Source of the DNA: Fulvivirga sp. M361
GTDB taxonomy: Bacteria > Bacteroidota > Bacteroidia > Cytophagales > Cyclobacteriaceae
Length of the DNA: 64,000 nucleotides
Direction of reading: 5' to 3'
Assembly: GCF_007097395.1 (NCBI RefSeq)
Contig: NZ_VKDC01000018.1
Coordinates: 1 to 64,000, forward strand
The notes under the pieces are model-generated. The model was not told the origin of the DNA. It searched no databases and saw nothing but the letters and a program-made list of their open reading frames with translations. Below, piece by piece: positions 36,968-44,724 of this stretch (position 1 is the stretch's first letter; each line of letters opens with the position of its first letter). The translations under genes were made by a program, and so were the position numbers.

Positions 36968-39900
36968 ATGACGCAAAGTTAATACCTTCAGAGAAAGTTT
37001 TTTTGAGAACTCCACTGGTTGAGTCATCTGTCCTGAAAAAGCTACATAATTTATCAATTGATATCATTTTAGACTTTATTAAGAATGATAGTCTGATTTT
37101 GGAATCGATATTCATCGCTAACCCCTTACTCCACAAACGCATCACAGATCTTAAGCAAAATGATAAGGTTGATGAGCTTTTCAAAACCACTTTATTGAAG
37201 TACCTGATAAGAATGGCTTACAGAGCCACTCCTTATGGTCTTTTCGGAGGTGTATCGGAATTAGAAGTGACTACTTGTACAGAAATTATTTTATCTAGTC
37301 CGAAGGACTGGCTGAGACAAGTACGCCTCGATATGCACGTGCTCTGTGCAATAATTGATAAGTACAAATATTCAAATGATACTCTTTACTTTCCAAATAA
37401 TACAATTTATGATACAGGAAAAACACTGAGATATGTGGAGTACCAGGAAAAAAAAGTGTATAGAGAATACATGCTGGCGTCGATAGAAAAAGATGAATAC
37501 ATTGAGCTCATACTGGATCAGGCATCGACAGGTAAAACTCTTGCAGGTCTGGTGAAAACTATAGTTGATACTGGAATTGAAGAAAGTACCGCCTACGAGT
37601 ATATTAAAAGTACTATTGATAGTAAAATATTGATTAGCAATTTGGAACCCAGTGTGATTACAAATGCTACGTTTAGTAAATTGAAATCAGCTATTCCCGA
37701 CTACAAAAAAATTAAAGAACTTTTAAATCAAATAGGTGTTGAAAGTAACGCGAATGTAGAGCGATACAAAGAAATACAAGATAAATTACGTGTACTTAAT
37801 GTAGAATTTGATGAAAACAATTTCATTCAGCTCGATTTATACAAACCTCTGATCAAAGGTGAAATTGATAAAAAACGGATCGGAGAGCTATCCGAAGCAA
37901 TCATTTTCTTATCAAAAATTAATAATCCTAGATTGTATGACTCAAAGGATTTAAATCGATTTAAGAAAAAATTTGTAGAAAAGTATGATGAGCAGGAGGT
38001 GCCATTACTTGAGGTCTTAGATCCAGACTATGGTATAGGCTTTCCTATTGATAAACCAAGAATTAAAGATGATAATATTTTCCTTACCCATTTAAACTAT
38101 GCAAGCAACACGAGGAGTGAGAATAAATCAGTAGATTATGTTCTTAATGACACTATTTTTAAACGACTTCAAGAAAAACTGATTGATACACTCCAAAACA
38201 ATGAATACGAAATTGTATTTACTGATTATGACCTTGAATCAGACGCGAATTCACCAACTTTTCCAAGTTCGCTGTACTCCCTCTGTACGTTGGTGGAGCT
38301 TGACGGAAGTGATACCTTACTTCATGATATAACAACCGGACCCTCAGCTTCACAATTGATAGCCAGGTTTGGATTTATGACAGAATCTCTTTCACAATTT
38401 TGTAATCAGGTCCAAAAATACGATCAGCAGTCCACAGAATTTGTCATAGCAGAAATAAATCACTTAGTGAACAACAGAATTGGAAATATTCTCATCCACT
38501 CCAACCATGATGGGTATGAAATCCCCATTGTAAGTCCTGGTTTTTTTCATGATAAGGTCATTCCTCTATCTGATTTGATGGTATCGGTCAATGACGACAG
38601 GGTTTTTTTGAGAAGTAAAAACTTAAAAAAGTTTGTTGAGCCACGATTGACCACCGCGCACAATTTTACGGAATACACTACACCACATTATCATTTCCTG
38701 TGTGCACTTCAATTCCAGGCAAACCTTATTGAATTAGGTTGGAATTGGGGAACTTTTGTAAGTTTTCCGGTTTTGCCACGTGTAAAATTTAAAAAGGTCG
38801 TACTAAGTGCGGCCAGATGGAATTTCACGGATTTATGTATAGGTTTTACAGATTGGGAAGACAAGTTCAACCAGTTTAGTATCAAGTATAAATTACCTGA
38901 GGAAATAGTAGTTGCAAATAGTGATACGAAATTACTCGTAAACCGTAGCTTACAGGTCGCATCAATAATTTTGTTTAAAGAATACAAACGAAATAACTAC
39001 CTCATAATGGAAGAACACTTCCCGGAATCTAACCTTATAAAAGATTCTGCCGGAAGGGTGTATAGGAATGAGCTAATAGTACCCTTTTTTACCAAAGTCA
39101 AAAATGAAATACCTTTTCGGCCTGCAAATAAAAAGGTGGAGAAGAGGATTACTAGAACGTTCAATCCCGGAGTAGAGTGGCTGTTTTATAAAATTTATTG
39201 TTCTGAGATCTCAAGTAATCAGTTACTTGTTAAAGTAATCGAACCTTTGATTAGAAGATTAACGGATGAAAACAGCATTGAGAAATGGTTTTTTATTAGG
39301 TATGCTGACCCTCAATATCACTTACGATTGAGGCTAAAGTATACTCATAATCATAGAGAAAAGGCGATGAACACCTTTAATTCCTTCATGGCAGACTCCC
39401 AAGTGCACCGTCTGGTGAGCAATGTTTCGATCCATTCTTATTCCCGGGAGTTAGAAAGGTATGGTAATGAAATTACAGAATCAGAGTCGCTATTTTCAAT
39501 TGACAGTCATTATGTTCTTAACATATTAACTGAAGTACATAAATATGAAGACAGTCAGGACTTGTTCAAAATAATTTCAATTATGATTGCAATTGATCAT
39601 TTGTTAACTAATACGGGATTCGATACGACGACATACAAGATAGAATTCTGTAAGCAAGCGAAAGATGAAATGATAAGAGATCTTGATATTAATAGACAAA
39701 GTTTTAATAAATCGAGTTCTAAACTCTTCCGGAAAAATTTTCACAATAAAACTTTAGAATCTCTAACGAATGATTTGCCAGCAGATATTCGCTTAATTTT
39801 GGAAGAACGAATACATAGTATAGATCTGCTTTTCCTTAATAAACATGATTTCCAAGTCGAGTTTAAAAATATTATTGGAAGTCATATCCACATGTCAATA

Positions 39901-40008
39901 AATAGAATGTTCAAAGTCCACCAACCGTTAATTGAATTGGCTATTTATGACTATCTCTTTCAGCTATACAGATACGAAATAAAAAGGAATGCAAAGCTTA
40001 AAAAATAA
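36964..40008 (+). CDS. lanB: Full-length LanB lantibiotic dehydratase (class I)
   Basis: A 1014-residue tRNA-Glu-dependent dehydratase with both domains fused. The N-terminal glutamylation domain (~1-690) includes FLRTPLVESSVL and the typical LIRMAYRATPYGLFGGVSE. The C-terminal SpaB_C-like elimination domain (~720-1005) includes WLFYKIYCS and EKWFFIRYADPQYHLRLRLKY. It glutamylates Ser/Thr in the precursor core and eliminates glutamate to give dehydro-amino acids. Length matches one-piece LanB proteins rather than split dehydratases. The gene is AT-rich compared with the PULs (one hand-counted row, 37681-37740, has 16 G/C of 60). It overlaps the next small gene by 20 nt. Confidence 0.93.
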   Translation: MNDAKLIPSEKVFLRTPLVESSVLKKLHNLSIDIILDFIKNDSLILESIFIANPLLHKRITDLKQNDKVDELFKTTLLKYLIRMAYRATPYGLFGGVSELEVTTCTEIILSSPKDWLRQVRLDMHVLCAIIDKYKYSNDTLYFPNNTIYDTGKTLRYVEYQEKKVYREYMLASIEKDEYIELILDQASTGKTLAGLVKTIVDTGIEESTAYEYIKSTIDSKILISNLEPSVITNATFSKLKSAIPDYKKIKELLNQIGVESNANVERYKEIQDKLRVLNVEFDENNFIQLDLYKPLIKGEIDKKRIGELSEAIIFLSKINNPRLYDSKDLNRFKKKFVEKYDEQEVPLLEVLDPDYGIGFPIDKPRIKDDNIFLTHLNYASNTRSENKSVDYVLNDTIFKRLQEKLIDTLQNNEYEIVFTDYDLESDANSPTFPSSLYSLCTLVELDGSDTLLHDITTGPSASQLIARFGFMTESLSQFCNQVQKYDQQSTEFVIAEINHLVNNRIGNILIHSNHDGYEIPIVSPGFFHDKVIPLSDLMVSVNDDRVFLRSKNLKKFVEPRLTTAHNFTEYTTPHYHFLCALQFQANLIELGWNWGTFVSFPVLPRVKFKKVVLSAARWNFTDLCIGFTDWEDKFNQFSIKYKLPEEIVVANSDTKLLVNRSLQVASIILFKEYKRNNYLIMEEHFPESNLIKDSAGRVYRNELIVPFFTKVKNEIPFRPANKKVEKRITRTFNPGVEWLFYKIYCSEISSNQLLVKVIEPLIRRLTDENSIEKWFFIRYADPQYHLRLRLKYTHNHREKAMNTFNSFMADSQVHRLVSNVSIHSYSRELERYGNEITESESLFSIDSHYVLNILTEVHKYEDSQDLFKIISIMIAIDHLLTNTGFDTTTYKIEFCKQAKDEMIRDLDINRQSFNKSSSKLFRKNFHNKTLESLTNDLPADIRLILEERIHSIDLLFLNKHDFQVEFKNIIGSHIHMSINRMFKVHQPLIELAIYDYLFQLYRYEIKRNAKLKK

Positions 40009-40357
40009 AGAGTCGATTTCATTTAAATGGGTTTATGCTACATACAGTGCCGTATTATTGATTATAGTAATTTTTTTCATTGGATTAAAGCATATTTACT
40101 TCTATGAAGAAATTGATTGTAAGGTCAAAATGAATAGTACAGGATATGTTTCTATAGAAACGGATGAATATTTAATGGAAAACATGATCCTCTCTTTAAA
40201 GGATATGGAAAGTCAGTTGGAATTCAATGTCAAAGAAAAGAAAGGAGATAATTACCTTTTGGTTAATAAAAGCGGCATTTTGATTTCGGCAGATAGGAGT
40301 TACTCCTGTTTTGTTAAAAGATCGCTTCTGGAATGGTTAAAAACAGTAATAGAATGA
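39989..40357 (+). CDS. Small single-pass membrane protein ending the lanthipeptide operon
   Basis: 122 residues: a short cytoplasmic N-terminus, one membrane helix (YATYSAVLLIIVIFFIGL), then about 85 extracytoplasmic residues (KVKMNSTGYVSIETDEYLMENMILS...). I do not recognise a family. Position and topology suggest an exporter accessory, perhaps a much-reduced HlyD-like adaptor (membrane anchor plus a short beta-rich piece), or an immunity protein. Both are inference. It starts inside lanB (20-nt overlap), so it is part of the operon, and ends 34 nt from the convergent precursor gene. Confidence 0.7.
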   Translation: MQSLKNKESISFKWVYATYSAVLLIIVIFFIGLKHIYFYEEIDCKVKMNSTGYVSIETDEYLMENMILSLKDMESQLEFNVKEKKGDNYLLVNKSGILISADRSYSCFVKRSLLEWLKTVIE

Positions 40358-40360
40358 ATA

Positions 40361-40381
40361 GAGGGAGGAATCACCTCCCTC
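40361..40381. terminator. Bidirectional hairpin between operon end and precursor gene
   Basis: GAGGGAGG (40361-40368) pairs perfectly with CCTCCCTC (40374-40381) around a 5-nt loop, placed exactly between the two convergent stop codons. There is no long T-run on either side, so its strength as an intrinsic terminator is uncertain. Position and symmetry fit a shared terminator or transcript-stabilising hairpin. Confidence 0.7.
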
Positions 40382-40390
40382 AATGAGTTA

Positions 40391-40585
40391 CTAATCACTG
40401 TCATCATCACTATCACAAGGGGAGCAAGCACAACAAGTAGGTCTGTTGTTAGAACACCTTGAGGTCTTTGTTCTACCTGTTGAATCATCGGAGTCATTAC
40501 CTCCACGTGTGGCGAACATTTGAGATTTAGTCAAATTCGTAATAGTTGACTTCCTTAAACTTAATTTTTTACTTAAGTCTTTCAT
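40391..40585 (-). CDS. lanA: Class I lanthipeptide precursor peptide
   Basis: 64 residues. The 29-residue leader (KKLSLRKSTITNLTKSQMFA then TRGG) fits the Bacteroidota lanthipeptide/GG-leader pattern L-x-L-x-K-x-T-I-x-x-L-x-x-x-x-M ending in Gly-Gly, the site for the C39 exporter. The 35-residue core has five Cys (core positions 15, 22, 23, 25, 28) clustered in SRCSNNRPTCCACSPC, and nine Ser/Thr before the last Cys, so up to five (methyl)lanthionine rings are possible. Both core ends are Asp-rich (NDSDD and DSDDDSD). The gene is convergent to the biosynthetic operon and has its own upstream region with a TAAATTTG -7-like element. Modification and product are predicted, not shown. Confidence 0.88.
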   Translation of the reverse strand: MKDLSKKLSLRKSTITNLTKSQMFATRGGNDSDDSTGRTKTSRCSNNRPTCCACSPCDSDDDSD

Positions 40586-40632
40586 AATGATTTATTTAGG
40601 GGTTAAGCGTTTTTTGTATAAATAAATATATA

Positions 40633-40640
40633 CAAATTTA
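40633..40640 (-). promoter_or_regulatory. Candidate -7 element of the precursor gene
   Basis: On the minus strand TAAATTTG matches the Bacteroidota -7 consensus TAnnTTTG perfectly, 47 nt upstream of the precursor ATG. No clear -33 TTG was found at the expected distance. Separate transcription would allow precursor levels to exceed those of the modifying enzymes. Confidence 0.5.
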
Positions 40641-40788
40641 TATAAATTGACACTATTAAAGTGCTGTAAGTTTGCTGAAATTGGAAATTCATAAATAAGA
40701 CCTATGCCTGCATGTAGGTCTACTAAAGAGCAGATGAACTATTTCAACAATAGGCAATAGAACTATGCAGATCCAACCTCAATTAACA

Positions 40789-40807
40789 GGCAAAGGAAAC
40801 CTCTGCC
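40789..40807 (-). terminator. Hairpin after the PL6 gene
   Basis: GGCAAAGG (40789-40796), AAA, CCTCTGCC (40800-40807) forms an 8-bp stem with one mismatch, starting 29 nt after the PL6 stop on the minus strand. It lacks a strong T-run. The same hairpin sequence (with its outermost pair lost) is found at 29597-29615 beyond the T9SS remnant. Confidence 0.5.
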
Positions 40808-40912
40808 TGCTTAACTACATACCAAAAAACGAACGCTATTGCTTTATAATTCTTTCAATGAGGGTTTTATCTTTTCCTACCAGTTTGAAAATATAAACTC
40901 CGGGAACCAACG
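40790..40912. repeat. Right copy of the imperfect direct repeat flanking the lanthipeptide island
   Basis: It corresponds to 29598-29720 in the same orientation and comprises the last ~25 codons of the PL6 T9SS tail plus the hairpin downstream. The copies start 11,192 bp apart and enclose the whole lanthipeptide cluster. Confidence 0.75.
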
Positions 40913-43900
40913 CTGACAGTTCAACTTCGTATGCTGAATCATTGAGCGGCTGATCCATTACAGACCTTCCTGTCTGATCAAAAACCAGGACGGATTGATA
41001 ATTATCTGCATTTCTTATACTCACACTGCCATTGGCAGGATTAGGATAAAAATACACGGTCTTAAGACTTGCTAATTCTTCTGTATGGGAGAGGGGTGGT
41101 TCAAGTGCTGTTATCGTAACATCAGGGGGAGAAGTAGAAACATATCCAAATATTCGTAGTTCATCCAGGCTAATCCATGGTCCGCTATATCCACTCGCCC
41201 CGGTGACCGTAATTCTCACATACCTGGCGTTAACGTCTGCAAAAGTATCTGATATGGGTGAGTTGTTAGACCCATTGGTAGTATTATTACTTCTGTCTAC
41301 GATCTGAGTATATGGACCGGCGGAACTGGTGGCTGATTCAATACTATATTGATACGCCCTGTCATTGTAGCATATTAATGCTGCACTGCTTATGATATGA
41401 TCTGCTCCAAGATCAACCACTAAAGACTGTGGGAACCCTGATGCTGACCAGCGTGAATCAACATCTCCATCCACCACATTGGAACCGGGATGGGTAGATT
41501 GCTCGCTTGATGGACTCACAGGCTTATTCAAAGCAACATTCGTGGCATCAGGGGTTGTTGTGGTTACAGTAATAGAACTTATATCCGTAAAACCACCGTC
41601 AGTGGTCGTAACAGTCACCGTAGCTGACCCTGCGCTTTGAGCAGTTACCAGGCCATTGGAACTCACGGTTGCCACGGAAGTGTTGTTGCTACTGTAGTTT
41701 ACCGTTTGATCAGTCGCATTGGACGGACTAATGGCCGCCGTGAGTTGCTGTGTTTCGCCAACCGCTAATGAGACATTAACCGGTGATAATGACACTCCTG
41801 TTACGGCAATGGTGGTCTGGTCTGATTCACCAAATACCCTGAATTCATTCAGGCTCACCCAACTGCCGGAGTAATCGGAAGCCCCTGATACTGTAATACG
41901 AATGTAACGGGCATTAACAGGTGAAAAAGTATCTATTATTGGGCTGGTGGCCGTTCCTTGTGTGGTGTTGGCACTTCTATCCACGATCTGAGTGTAAGTT
42001 CCGCCTGAAGTAGTGGCAGCTTCAACAACATACTGATAGGCGCGGTCATTATAACAAACCAATTCGGTCCTTTCTACATTAAATAGTGCTCCAAGATCGA
42101 CTACGGCAGATTTGGGAAAACCTGACGATGACCAACGCGTAGCCGTAGCCCCATCGATTAAATTTGCAGGAACATTATCGGCATCAGCAGTCCCTGTAGC
42201 CGTTATTGTCTTATTTAAGGCGAGGTTGGTGCCCGATGACGGAGCTGTGACCGTGATGATACTGCTATCCGTAAATCCACCGTCGGCGGTGGTGACAGTG
42301 AGCGTGGCTGACCCTACACTCTGGGCAGTGACGAGGCCACTTGAACTTACAGTGGCTATGGATGTATTGTTGCTGCTGAAGCTTACACTTTGATCAGTCG
42401 CATTTGATGGACTAACCGTGGATATAAGTTGTTGTGTTCCACCCGGCGCTAATGAAATATTTGCTGGTAATAATGATACATCGGTTACCGCTACAGGAGC
42501 GATGAATCTTGCCTGAGTTACCGTAACGGTTCTCGTTAAGGAACCTCCTGTGACAGTTACTACGCCTGACCTGTCTGTACCACTGCTGTTGGCCGTCACA
42601 GTGACCATAACACTGCCGTTATCAGACCCGGAGGTGGGACTAACACTTATCCACGATTGATCATTCGTCACCGACCAACTTACGTTGGACGATATCGTGA
42701 TCGTTTTGCTCCCGGAGAATGACGTGAAATCACTTAAAGGTGAAACTGATAGAACCACGGAAGAACCTATCGCACAGATGCTTAACGTGCCACCGGTAGC
42801 ATCTAAGAAACATGCTCCTACCTCTGTGCCTACCTGGCTGTTTGTAAATGGTGAAAACACCACACTTCCGCTTCCCCCGGAAACCTCATGTGCACCGATG
42901 TCCATGTCACTATTGGGGCGTGAGCGACCTTCAATATCAAAGTTTACAGTGGCGCTGTAATCACTGCCCGCGGCATTGGCCGCAGGCCCGGAACTGCTGG
43001 GTTTAAAGATCTCTCCACTTGCTGAGAAGTTAGCATTTGCATTAGTTATTCCGGAAGAAGAAATACCGATAGCGGAACCCCCTGCGATATTCCCCACATA
43101 CTGCATTCCCTGTCCGGTCCCTGAAATATCACCTGTAACAATGTCAGACCGTGTGGTGTAAATTGCATTGTAAGCTAACACGCCTCTGGGGTCATAACTG
43201 GATCGGTCATTATAGTATATCGGTGATTCAGAATTGTAAATGGTGTTGAAAGCCACTACTATGTCGTCTACCCTTTGATAGCCATTGGATGTCCCTCCGG
43301 ATGCTGCTGAGCCACCGACGAGGGTAATGGGATTATTCCACTTATCGCCAGTGCTGATAACGTCTTGGATATAGTTATTGGTAATGACATGGAAGCTATC
43401 CGATATACGTATGCCTCCTGTTCCTTCAACATTCTCTCCCAGGAAGAAATTACCGTCTATTGTGGCACCGGCGCCATGTCGTAATACCAGGGAACCACGA
43501 CATCTGCGAAAGGTATTGTTTCGGTATATGTTATTGGCGCTTTTGTTGGTTATAATCTCATTTTCTCCATCCGCTTTGAAGAAGTAATTTCCTTCCACCG
43601 TGACACTGGCACTTTTATCCTGGAACTCGCTGGTTCCCACACGTATCGTTTCACTGTCACCGGCATGTGTTGTCCCGGAAACTCTTTTTATGAAATTGTA
43701 GAAATAATTGTTCCTGATCTGATGCCCGACAGGGTTGAAGTCATTGTATTCCAGTTCCACTAAAACCAAAGCCCCCGGGCTGTTTTTATTCAGAAAGGAA
43801 CAGTTTTCCACCACGTTGTTAGTACCGTATAGTACAATCCAACGGTGTTTATCCGTTCCGCTGGGTGTTAGGTTGTTAAACGCGCAATTTCTGATCGTAG

Positions 43901-44351
43901 AATGATTGGCATATACACTATTTTTCCTGAACTGAACATGATTATTGGCGGCGGACCCTTCCTTCCAGTAGAAGCCTTCTATGATCACATGATCCCCGGA
44001 AATGTCCATGGTGGTTTCTCCTGTAAAAATGACCCCGCCGGGTGTCTGTGCCCGTAATATGATGGGACTACCCGCAGTACCATTTGCTGTGAAATTTATC
44101 CTCTGATCATTGCTATAGGTACCATTTATCCACGTGACTACGTCCCCTGGTGATAAGCTCAATGCATTGAATTGACTGGCTGAGTTAACCGTAAAGTCTG
44201 TGGCAAAAATCGTATTTGTTGAAAATAGGAGCAGGCCAAATGACAGAAGCATGTTATACCGGGTAAAAGACCTTACCGGTCCGGGCGTGTCATTACATGT
44301 GCAGGTACCTTTGAGGTTCTGCACACCATTGGTTTGTTGGATTGATTGCAT
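40836..44351 (-). CDS. PL6-family polysaccharide lyase (alginate lyase / chondroitinase B type), T9SS-secreted, multidomain
   Basis: 1171 residues. A signal sequence lies around residues 34-50 (MLLSFGLLLFSTNTIFA); Met34 is a possible alternative start. Residues ~52-480 form a PL6 right-handed beta-helix: NGTYSNDQRINF, then catalytic Lys270 (ITNKSANN) and Arg291 (LVLRHGAG), 21 residues apart as in chondroitinase B (Lys250/Arg271). Then follow a BACON-like domain (~555-615), Big_2 Ig-like, F5/8C-type CBM32-like, a second Big_2, a second F5/8C, and a T9SS type A sorting domain (YFYPNPANGS... LVPGVYIFK). It would cleave uronic-acid polymers extracellularly by beta-elimination; alginate is the likeliest substrate. 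No SusCD pair accompanies it. Confidence 0.88.
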   Translation of the reverse strand: MQSIQQTNGVQNLKGTCTCNDTPGPVRSFTRYNMLLSFGLLLFSTNTIFATDFTVNSASQFNALSLSPGDVVTWINGTYSNDQRINFTANGTAGSPIILRAQTPGGVIFTGETTMDISGDHVIIEGFYWKEGSAANNHVQFRKNSVYANHSTIRNCAFNNLTPSGTDKHRWIVLYGTNNVVENCSFLNKNSPGALVLVELEYNDFNPVGHQIRNNYFYNFIKRVSGTTHAGDSETIRVGTSEFQDKSASVTVEGNYFFKADGENEIITNKSANNIYRNNTFRRCRGSLVLRHGAGATIDGNFFLGENVEGTGGIRISDSFHVITNNYIQDVISTGDKWNNPITLVGGSAASGGTSNGYQRVDDIVVAFNTIYNSESPIYYNDRSSYDPRGVLAYNAIYTTRSDIVTGDISGTGQGMQYVGNIAGGSAIGISSSGITNANANFSASGEIFKPSSSGPAANAAGSDYSATVNFDIEGRSRPNSDMDIGAHEVSGGSGSVVFSPFTNSQVGTEVGACFLDATGGTLSICAIGSSVVLSVSPLSDFTSFSGSKTITISSNVSWSVTNDQSWISVSPTSGSDNGSVMVTVTANSSGTDRSGVVTVTGGSLTRTVTVTQARFIAPVAVTDVSLLPANISLAPGGTQQLISTVSPSNATDQSVSFSSNNTSIATVSSSGLVTAQSVGSATLTVTTADGGFTDSSIITVTAPSSGTNLALNKTITATGTADADNVPANLIDGATATRWSSSGFPKSAVVDLGALFNVERTELVCYNDRAYQYVVEAATTSGGTYTQIVDRSANTTQGTATSPIIDTFSPVNARYIRITVSGASDYSGSWVSLNEFRVFGESDQTTIAVTGVSLSPVNVSLAVGETQQLTAAISPSNATDQTVNYSSNNTSVATVSSNGLVTAQSAGSATVTVTTTDGGFTDISSITVTTTTPDATNVALNKPVSPSSEQSTHPGSNVVDGDVDSRWSASGFPQSLVVDLGADHIISSAALICYNDRAYQYSIESATSSAGPYTQIVDRSNNTTNGSNNSPISDTFADVNARYVRITVTGASGYSGPWISLDELRIFGYVSTSPPDVTITALEPPLSHTEELASLKTVYFYPNPANGSVSIRNADNYQSVLVFDQTGRSVMDQPLNDSAYEVELSALVPGVYIFKLVGKDKTLIERIIKQ
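41130..42520 (-). repeat. Internal tandem duplication of Big_2 + F5/8C modules in the PL6 gene
   Basis: Two consecutive units of about 690 bp encode closely similar Big_2-F5/8C pairs. Both contain TQQL, SPSNATDQ, SSNNTS.ATVSS.GLVTAQS.GSAT, CYNDRAYQY and YTQIVDRS. The conservation across both modules points to duplication of the pair as a block. Boundaries are approximate. Confidence 0.75.
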
Positions 44352-44724
44352 AATTATTAGTAAACCGTGTTGTGAACATTACTTTAAAATGTATGTCTGC
44401 AGAACGAATTGGTCGACCAAAAATTGGTTTACCAATATACAATAAAATAACTTCATTTACAACAGGTCACCGTGTATTACCGAGTCCACTCAGCAGCATT
44501 TGATATTGTATTTTATGGTCAATAAAACTGACCTCATTCATCTATAAATCAACGAAACAGGGCTATCTGTAAGAAGAAACATGCGCATTCATTCGCATAA
44601 ATACGGCGATAACGAGAAAACTTTATGACACCTGTTTCACGCTGGTTGTGTCGATTAAAAAAGAGTCAGTAAACCAATAAGCCGGAATACCTGTCGGGCA
44701 ATTTAGACTGTTGCATGGGTACAT
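44352..44724. promoter_or_regulatory. Upstream region of the PL6 gene
   Basis: This 373-bp gap lies between the PL6 start and the stop of the AI-2E-type gene. It contains two tandem 12-bp palindromes (44409-44420 and 44424-44435), listed separately. Nothing coding was seen. Confidence 0.5.
44409..44435 (-). promoter_or_regulatory. Two tandem TTGGT-NN-ACCAA palindromes (candidate operators)
   Basis: TTGGTCGACCAA (44409-44420) and TTGGTTTACCAA (44424-44435) are both perfect inverted repeats of TTGGT/ACCAA around two central bases, with centres 15 bp apart. They lie 58-84 nt upstream of the PL6 start. TGGT...ACCA palindromes are typical of GntR/FadR-type (and some LacI-type) repressors; GntR regulators are known for alginate genes. 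The cognate regulator is not in the window. Confidence 0.65.

Noticed and set aside
40586-40835. Additional lanthipeptide precursors near the known one
   Set aside because: The short ORFs here (for example one starting MNFQFQQTYS) have no Gly-Gly leader and no Cys core.
42112-43587. Several plus-strand open frames of 60-93 codons
   Set aside because: All are antisense to the repetitive, Thr/Ser-rich PL6 gene and share no domain with any known protein.
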